From NCBI GenBank assembly GCA_003550305.1, contig QKYT01000241.1, forward strand, positions 113,382 to 127,048: a stretch of 13,667 nucleotides of DNA, written 5' to 3'. The stretch is from Glomus cerebriforme. Its lineage: Eukaryota; Glomeromycota; Glomeromycetes; Glomerales; Glomeraceae. Shown piece by piece: positions 8,736-13,667 of this stretch (positions within the stretch are counted from its first letter, which is position 1; each line of letters begins with the position of its first letter). The notes below the pieces were generated by a model. The model was not told the DNA's origin, ran no database searches, and saw only the letters and a list, made by a program, of their open reading frames with translations. The translations under genes were made by a program, and so were the position numbers.

Positions 8736-8930
8736 ATGACAAGCAATTACAATAGTGAAAGTACTGATACACGTGTCAATGGATTGAGGAAGGCATTTCT
8801 AAAGGACATATTACTATGATTATAATGAATTTAAAAATATTCAACATATAGGTTTTGGATCATTTGGTAATGTTTTCAGATTCTGTTATTGCATTAAAAT
8901 CAGTATATTGCAAAAGAAATTGTTAACGAG

Positions 8931-9010
8931 GTATATAAATTATAATTTTATTTCTATTTTTCTTAAAATGAATATTACAAATATGTATGTATATTTTTAT
9001 TATTTAAACA
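8931..9010 (+). other. Probable intron 1 of the kinase remnant, acceptor lost
   Basis: The coding text KEIVNE ends at a GT donor (8931, GTATAT), and kinase-like text resumes with KLLHEME near 9011. The AT-rich sequence between is the size of the other two introns. The expected AG acceptor is not present where the exon resumes (TTATTTAAACAAAA), which suggests a mutated splice site. Confidence 0.5.
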
Positions 9011-9068
9011 AAATTGTTACATGAAATGGAAATATCATTCAATTTTTTTGGCGTTACCAAAAGAAAAC

Positions 9069-9146
9069 GTAAGTAATAATTTATTAAATGATATTCAAAA
9101 ACAAAATATACAGATAGATTAATTTTTTAATTTTATTTATATACAG
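9069..9146 (+). other. Intron 2 of the kinase remnant (78 bp)
   Basis: It has donor GTAAGT after FFGVTKRK and acceptor TATACAG before the exon reading NLDNGYNIRFKLFLILE. Length is 78 bp and composition is very AT-rich. The reading frames on the two sides no longer match exactly, pointing to an indel in the adjoining exon. Confidence 0.7.
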
Positions 9147-9338
9147 TAATTTAGATAATGGATATAATATTAGATTCAAATTATTTTTGATTCTTGAATG
9201 TGTAAATAGCGGAACATTGAATAATTATTTAAAAGATAATTTCAATAAACTAGATTGGAATATAAAATTGCGATTTCTATTCAAATTTCTGATGCAGTTT
9301 CATGTATACATCTAAAAAATATTATTCATCATGACCTG

Positions 9339-9416
9339 GTAAGTATTTTATTTTTTAAAATAACTTTTTGAATTACATTTAATGTATTGTATAATGATAT
9401 TTACTTTATAAAATAG
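9339..9416 (+). other. Intron 3 of the kinase remnant (78 bp)
   Basis: Donor GTAAGT directly follows the HHDL codons and acceptor AAAATAG precedes YSDDILVHQN, so the intron interrupts the catalytic loop in phase 0. The frame is kept across the junction. Its length, 78 bp, equals that of intron 2. Confidence 0.8.
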
Positions 9417-9943
9417 TATTCAGATGATATATTAGTTCATCAGAATATGATCAAAATAACAGACTTTGAACTTTCATTCAGACTGGCTGAAGCATCGACT
9501 CAGATAGATTTCTTGGAATGGTTCCTTATATTATCCACAACATTTCAAAAGGCTAACAAATAATGATCATTATAAAGCAAATAAGAAATCAGATGTATAT
9601 AGAGTTGGAGTACTCTTATGGGAGATATCATCTGGATGAAAACAATTTGAGTTATATAGTGATCATTATCAAAAACTAGCATTAATGTTGGAAATTTCAA
9701 ATGGTAAAAGAGAAATTCCAATTTCTGGTACACCAATTGATTATATAAATATTTATACAAGTATGTTTCAATATCTATTTCATTTATCAAAGGATGTTGG
9801 TAAGATAATCCAAATGATATATCAGATATGCAACAAGTATTTTCCAATCTTAAAAATGGAAGTATTATGATAGAAGATAATAATAAAGTGCAAAATGATG
9901 AAATATCAACTGATTTAATTCCAAATATCAAAAGGAAAAAGGA

Positions 9944-10087
9944 AAAAAGCCTGTTTGGAGCCACTTTATAATAATTGGTAATGAAGTTAATTTGCATCCT
10001 CACGTACTATGTAAATATTGTCACAAAGAATTTAAATGGGCTTATCCTAAACTTATGCAAAAACATTTTGACAAATGCTCAGAATAG
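9944..10087 (+). pseudogene. BED-type zinc finger fragment, directly after the kinase
   Basis: BED fingers bind DNA and occur mostly in hAT-type transposases and chromatin proteins. The frame reads KKPVWSHFIIIGNEVN, then CKYCHKEFKWAYPKLMQKHF, then DKCSE. This gives the C-x2-C pair (from 10010), then His and Cys, preceded by the aromatic WSHF typical of the fold. It stops at TAG 10085-10087. It differs from the end of the kinase frame by one base at an A6 run (9943-9948), so the two may once have formed one fused protein. The stop is created by a 10-bp tandem duplication. No transposase domain is recognisable downstream, although the same frame later reads ALYVDNSFVTQYLVNQ (from about 10135). 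It could be a solo BED remnant of a hAT element or the tail of a kinase-BED gene. Confidence 0.7.
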
Positions 10088-10096
10088 CTCAGAATG
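10077..10096 (+). repeat. 10-bp tandem duplication at the BED stop
   Basis: GCTCAGAATA is followed directly by GCTCAGAATG. The unit is not a multiple of three, so it both places a TAG in the BED frame and shifts what follows. Without one copy the frame would read CSECADDKNL to a TAG a few codons on. Confidence 0.7.
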
Positions 10097-11011
10097 TGCA
10101 GATGACAAAAATCTTTAGAATAATTATTAACCAAAGCATTATATGTAGATAATTCGTTTGTGACTCAATATCTGGTAAACCAAGTAATAACTATCATCAA
10201 CAAGCATTTGTTGGAAATAAATAATAATATCATATTAATCTAGCCTCGGATTATTTCTGGGAGGGATCCCTATTCTTCAAATTAATTGTTGATATATAGA
10301 GTTAATTTTTAATTAATTAGTTTTTTTTAAAAAAAAATAATAATTCAAAGTTAGTCATTATGTAAAATAACTGTATTTTGTCTGAAAATGCTTAAAATTT
10401 ATTAGTTCAATATCATGCAATTTGATAGAACAATAAATAATATTATAGTTATTTACATAATTTTGTTCATAATTAAAATCTTTTCAAAAATAGTTTAATA
10501 CTAGTTTAATTATATCACTTTCTTAAAACCAATTTTAATAACAACAAAATTATTTTACTGTATATATTAAAATTTTAATTAATATTGTAAATAAATAATT
10601 AATTTACATTTTTGAAGGAATACAGATCAAGAAAAAAGAAAAATATTTTTATTTAATGGTTTAACAATTGAAAACAAAAACTTTTTTTTTTATTATTATT
10701 CTTTTTTTAGTATCAATTAAAGTCATTGTTTAAAAACTATTTTGTGAAACTATCTATCTAAAAAAATGGAGACGTTTAGATTACCCTGTATAAATAATTT
10801 TGAATTGTATGAATTGATCAAAATATATTTTTTTAAGTTTACAGTAAAATAACTCGTTCGCTTTTTTTCATTTTCCATTTTCTTGTTTATAATGTAAAAT
10901 CTTTACAGCCTTCTCGATCTTTTAATAATAATGTCTGATGCTATACATCACACTATAAGAAAGATTTTAAAGTAGGAGAAAAAAAACAGAAAGATGTTTT
11001 TTTTTCCTTAA
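10097..11011. other. AT-rich stretch with faint coding remains at its start
   Basis: From 10097 to about 10235 two frames look weakly protein-like (VDNSFVTQYLVNQVITIINK in the BED frame; SGKPSNNYHQQAFVGNK in another) but are full of stops. A perfect 10-bp palindrome, AGGGATCCCT, lies at 10262-10271 in a small GC-richer patch. The rest is long A/T runs with no gene. Confidence 0.45.
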
Positions 11012-11188
11012 TTATGCAATTCGGATTGGCGGAATCATATTGTAATTATTTTTTATTTTGTTAAAGAGGTGTTGCCAGTAACTGAATTCTTTGTAATTAC
11101 AAGAATCTGTGCAAGAAAAATAGAAACAGCAGCTGTAGTTTCATTCTCTGAAGCATCTGAATCCGTAATCCATGAAAAACAATTTTAA
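11012..11188 (+). pseudogene. Short coding-like island, unknown, possible exon
   Basis: One frame is open for 58 codons from 11012 (after TAA 11009-11011) to TAA 11186-11188. Its second half (EVLPVTEFFVITRICARKIE, then TAAVVSFSEASESVIHEKQF) has balanced composition and looks like real protein, unlike the AT-rich DNA around it. ATTTTGTTAAAG just before it could be an intron acceptor, so the island may be a terminal exon starting near 11067. There is no ATG in the frame. I do not recognise the family. The candidate MITE begins 20 bp after its stop. Confidence 0.35.
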
Positions 11189-11208
11189 TCATTATTTGTA
11201 CTCAATAG

Positions 11209-11600
11209 CCTATAAAAAAAAGAATATCCAGAAATTGTCCGGAAAATTGCAATATTCCGGACACTGAGACATTAACTTTTTGACAATTTCTGGACGTTTT
11301 TTAGAATATTGCAATATCTCAACATCCATAATATTGCACTTCCCACCTCCTATTATTCATTCAATAGAAACTACAATGAAAATTCCTATTAATGCAGCAG
11401 CCCAAAAAAGACATCTAATGAAATAACAATAGCCAAAAAAAAACTTGCCAAATTCGAACAAATATACAATTTTATAACTGATTTTCAACTTCATCATGAT
11501 CTGTATGCAATTTTCTGGATGTTTTCTGGATGTATATGATATTTTCCGGACGCATCCAATCATTTTCGATAACAATGTCCGGATATTCTTTTTTTATAGG
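11209..11600. mobile_element. 392-bp candidate MITE with about 20-bp terminal inverted repeats
   Basis: The left end CCTAT-A8-GAATATCC (11209-11229) is mirrored by GGATATTC-T7-ATAGG (11581-11600), differing by one base in the A/T run. Subterminal regions share TTCCGGAC/GTCCGGAA and TTTCTGGA words in both orientations. TATA is present at each tip, so a TA target duplication as in Tc1/mariner elements is possible but cannot be told apart from the repeat itself. The interior has no convincing coding sequence; a 72-codon minus-strand hydrophobic frame at 11357-11575 is probably chance. It sits between two coding-like remnants (11012-11188 and 11639-12112). Confidence 0.7.
11236..11263. repeat. 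28-bp near-perfect palindrome inside the MITE
   Basis: Arms of TGTCCGGAA and TTCCGGACA flank a core centred on TTGCAA, and only one pair of the 14 mismatches. Related AATATTGCAATAT text recurs at 11302-11314 and again near 11330. It could be a transposase binding site or a folding centre of the element. Confidence 0.7.
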
Positions 11601-11638
11601 GAGTGTAACGCTATTGTCATACTTTATGAAACAAATAA

Positions 11639-12112
11639 ATATCATTAAAAAATGATTGTGATATTAACAATGCTGCCGATAAAGCCGCTGATGTCATCGA
11701 AACTTCAATATCTATTAAATCAAAGAAAGAAATGAATGAAAAAGTCGATTCTAAAATATATATGAAGAATCATTAAAATTTCTCTTATACAAATCTTCAA
11801 AGGAAAATAAATGTAGTCTATCTATCAAAAACCCCAAATTCCATTAAAAAATGGTATAATTACTGGCGTAACCCACCAGGATCAATGAGCTAAATCGTGT
11901 ACATAACAGAAATAAGCTGTGATATAATGCCGAGTAAAATTGGCTATATTAAATTTATGTTATTAAATACTTTGAAAGACCACTATAAACAATATTTTTG
12001 GTCTGACATTCCTGATGATTCTCGCATAGAATAGGAACTTTAATATTGCTTTATAGAATATTATTCAAAATAATGAAAACTGCCTATTTTACATATGATT
12101 TATCAAAAAAAA
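11639..12112 (+). pseudogene. Single-frame coding remnant with several nonsense codons, unknown family
   Basis: One frame stays protein-like for about 155 codons although interrupted by TAA 11774, TAA 11891, TAG 12032, TAA 12041 and TAA-TGA 12071-12076. Segments in order: NAADKAADVIETSISIKSKK; EMNEKVDSKIYMKNH; SYTNLQRKINVVYLSKTPNS; IKKWYNYWRNPPGSM; IVYITEISCDIMPSKIGYIK; NTLKDHYKQYFWSDIPDDSR; YCFIEYYSK; KLPILHMIYQKK. No frame change is needed, so point mutation rather than slippage explains the breaks. The WYNYWRNPPGSM and DHYKQYFWSDIPDDSR blocks are Trp/Tyr-rich and look conserved, but I cannot name the domain. The frame opens 38 bp after the MITE. It could belong to the same ancestral gene as the remnant at 12193-13087, which follows on the same strand. 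Confidence 0.65.
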
Positions 12113-12192
12113 AATAATAATTAATAATGATTTCTGTATCATCTAATATAACAATAAAGTAAACCAGGAACTATTGTAAAAAAGAGTTAAAA

Positions 12193-13087
12193 ATGGGAAT
12201 ACATGTATCGAAGGAAGAGGTAGTGTCACTGCAAGGCTTTGGTGCGAAGCAAGTAACGGAACAAGACGTTATACTGCTAGAGATAAGAGCGATACCCATA
12301 GACGATGACCGAGAAATAAGAGCATTTTTAGACATAAATAGGGGCCACGGCGTCGTTCATCGCTCAACTTGTTCATAAGAAATCACAAGAACAAACCAGA
12401 CAGATAATGACGGCAGAATACAAGACCGAAATGTTAAATGATCATAACGAAATTTTTAGACTAAAAGAAGGTTTAAAAAACTTACAAACAGAATGAACAA
12501 AATTTCAACTAGAATATGCACAGACAAAGATGGAACTCGAACAGGCATATAAAAGGATAGAAATTTTACAAGAAGAAAGGGACCAGTTAGCTAACACAGC
12601 AGGAAAGAAAGGAACGCTAGTAGTAACGAAATAGGAACTTATGAAGGCAACGATTATTACAGAGAAATAATAAACGAAACGGAAGGATGAAGTAGACTAC
12701 GCCACAGATACAAAAACTACGGATGACGAGAGCCAGACAGGACCAATTAGAAAAGGGATAAAAAAAATAACAAAGAATCGAACAAAGGAAAAAACGTGGT
12801 GAGATTCTCAACACCAATCATCAAAAATCAACAACAAAGAAGTTCAGGGGAGATAGTCTAGATAAGTCAATTCATGCAAAGAAACCTAAAATAGAAAGGA
12901 GTGAGGAGGGGACAGAAATGTTTCTCAAACAGTATTATGTAGGAGTAACATCTAAAATATAATAAAAAAAATAACAGTAGAAAGATGGAAAGGAGCGCTA
13001 ATAGAAGGGAATAAAAATTATAACAATATTTGGTACACTATCAACATATATCAACATAGACGATATTTTATAGAATTAAATAAATGA
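12193..13087 (+). pseudogene. Frameshifted coiled-coil protein gene remnant, unknown family
   Basis: This segment is clearly less AT-rich than its surroundings and reads as one protein broken over frames. The ATG at 12193 gives GIHVSKEEVVSLQGFGAKQ, then DVILLEIRAIPIDDDREI, then RAFLDIN. Near 12340 the frame shifts to IAQLVHKKSQEQTRQIMTAE and a long heptad-like segment (LKEGLKNLQTE, stop TGA 12494, KMELEQAYKRIEILQEERDQ, stop TAG 12632). That segment predicts a coiled coil and hence oligomerisation. A charged linker follows (YATDTKTTDDESQTGP), then a frame open from 12771 to 12959 (KSIHAKKPKIERSEEGTEMF). The final frame from 12971 reads ITVERWKGALIEGNKNYNNI, WYTINIYQHRRYF, and ends at TGA 13085-13087. 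I do not recognise the domain. It may be a host gene copy or a transposon ORF. Confidence 0.65.
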
Positions 13088-13351
13088 TTAGATAGGAATA
13101 TAATGTAATTACATAATTCGTAGAAATTATTCTTATATAATTGTAATGCGAATGTATAAAGATATATAATAAATAAAAAAAATAATAATTAATAATCACG
13201 ACCATTTCATTTCGCCCGAACCTAAAATAGAAAAAAATATGAAATAGATCAGGCGCAGACGCGCCACACATTACACAATTCATAATTTTTATGTTATTTA
13301 TACAGCGGGTAATCTAAATTTTTTAGATAGATATAGATGTCATAGACAAGT
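13088..13351. other. AT-rich 3' flank with a GC hairpin
   Basis: After the stop of the coiled-coil remnant the DNA turns very AT-rich. A GC-richer island at about 13200-13275 contains GGCGC-AGAC-GCGCC (13252-13265), a perfect 5-bp stem with a 4-base loop. The minus strand carries a 71-codon hydrophobic frame here (13068-13283), which I take as chance. The island may be the 3' end of a dispersed repeat or a 3' untranslated structure. Confidence 0.45.
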
Positions 13352-13440
13352 CGTGTAGATCATATGATTACATATGCCGACATATGATATGGTAACATTC
13401 TATCATATATGATCAATATGATTAATATCAAAAAATCATG
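13352..13440. repeat. CATATG sites at 10-bp spacing
   Basis: CATATG starts at 13361, 13371 and 13381, exactly 10 bp apart, and further ATCATAT/ATATGAT words follow to 13432. The same core word forms the cluster at 205-370. Ten-base phasing places the sites on one face of the helix, which would suit cooperative protein binding, though short AT-rich repeats can arise by slippage. Confidence 0.4.
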
Positions 13441-13667
13441 AGTCAGATCTTTTTTCCATATAAAAAGAGATATTTTTAGTTTGGACATTTAAGAGTTCCG
13501 GACAACACTCTATGTACCTGACATATTTTCTTTTTAAAAACATTAGTATATATTACTTACTAACCTACCACTTAACACCTTAAGAACAAACATTGTTACA
13601 TAGTTTTTGCAATATTGGAAGAAAAGTGTTCCTATTGATAAATGTTCAAACTATCATAAATAGCCAG
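13441..13667. other. AT-rich right edge, nothing firmly supported
   Basis: A small hairpin, AGAGT...ACTCT, lies at 13492-13511 around TTCCGGACAA, a word also present in the candidate MITE. On the minus strand the last 100 bp read weakly protein-like in one frame with stops (LAIYDSLNIYQ, EHFSSNIAKTM). This could be the edge of a gene beyond the window. Confidence 0.35.

Larger units (their letters stand above)
8736..9971 (+). pseudogene. Broken protein kinase (TKL-like), intron-containing
   Basis: The ancestral product is a protein kinase with the domain order seen in the expanded TKL-like kinases of Rhizophagus. The ATG at 8736 starts MTSNYNSESTD. After two frame changes comes WIEEGISKG, then the glycine loop GFGSFGNVF (from 8851). 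A further shift gives VIALKSV with the ATP-binding Lys (8897-8899) and KEIVNE of helix C. Exon 3 gives LILECVNSGTLNNYL and, after another shift, IQISDAVSCIHLKNIIHHDL. Exon 4 gives SDDILVHQNMIKITDFELS, then the PQHF, SDVYRVGVLLWEISSG and NPNDISDMQQVF blocks. Compared with the usual motifs, HRD is HHD, the catalytic-loop Asn is Asp, and DFG is DFE. Stops include TAA 9561 and TGA 9637. It is neither translatable nor likely to be active. The frame ends at TAA 9969-9971, next to a BED finger. Confidence 0.85.

Noticed and set aside
9545..10003. 152-codon minus-strand open frame
   Set aside because: It lies opposite the kinase-BED remnant, whose conserved motifs are clear on the plus strand. The minus-strand peptide is Leu/Ile/Phe/Tyr-rich, as expected from reversed AT-rich coding DNA.
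11357..11575. 72-codon minus-strand open frame inside the candidate MITE
   Set aside because: Too short and hydrophobic, with no recognisable motif. The element looks non-coding.
13068..13283. 71-codon minus-strand open frame
   Set aside because: Very Ile/Tyr/Phe-rich through AT-rich DNA, with no motif. The segment is also the tail of the plus-strand remnant.
1..13667. CRISPR array, tRNA, rRNA or bacterial operon
   Set aside because: No regularly spaced repeats with unique spacers, no cloverleaf with a T-loop signature and no rRNA-like conserved segments were found. Introns and element types point to a eukaryote.

Overview
The window looks like nuclear DNA from an AT-rich fungal genome. The best match to its gene families is an arbuscular mycorrhizal fungus of the Rhizophagus type (Glomeromycotina). 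This is an inference from four signs: extreme AT content, short GTAAGT...AG introns of 78 bp, a TKL-like kinase of the kind greatly expanded in those fungi next to a BED-type zinc finger, and a LINE-type reverse transcriptase with a C-terminal RNase H whose wording (GIDQG...SPL.W, KVKAH...LAD) resembles the family found there. No bacterial gene organisation, rRNA, tRNA or CRISPR was seen.

Layout: 1-780 is AT-rich with small palindromes and a cluster of CATATGAC motifs. 781-3578 is a 5'-truncated, multiply frameshifted non-LTR retrotransposon: reverse transcriptase, a cysteine-bearing linker, then an RNase H with an apparent internal deletion. 3579-7170 is mostly non-coding. It holds a purine-rich tail, a minus-strand coding remnant that ends in an A20 tract (candidate retrocopy), a cluster of AATTCTGGCC inverted repeats and a 165-bp candidate inverted-repeat element. 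7170-7390 is a diverged direct repeat. 7645-7965 is one weak hypothetical ORF. 8736-9971 is a broken intron-containing protein kinase, followed at 9944-10087 by a BED zinc finger in another frame. 11012-11188 is a short coding-like island. 11209-11600 is a 392-bp candidate MITE with about 20-bp terminal inverted repeats. 11639-12112 is a nonsense-riddled but single-frame coding remnant, and 12193-13087 is a frameshifted, coiled-coil-bearing gene remnant of less AT-rich composition. 13088-13667 is AT-rich sequence with a GC hairpin and three CATATG sites spaced exactly 10 bp apart.

I see no intact gene of recognisable function. The window reads as a graveyard: a retrotransposon, a kinase-BED locus and two unrecognised protein-coding remnants, separated by small non-autonomous elements. 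Several frameshifts sit in homopolymer runs, and there is one ambiguous base (7338). Some breaks could therefore be sequencing errors, but the in-frame stops, lost catalytic residues, a lost splice acceptor and a 10-bp tandem duplication argue for true decay. All family calls are from reading translations by eye; no database search was possible.
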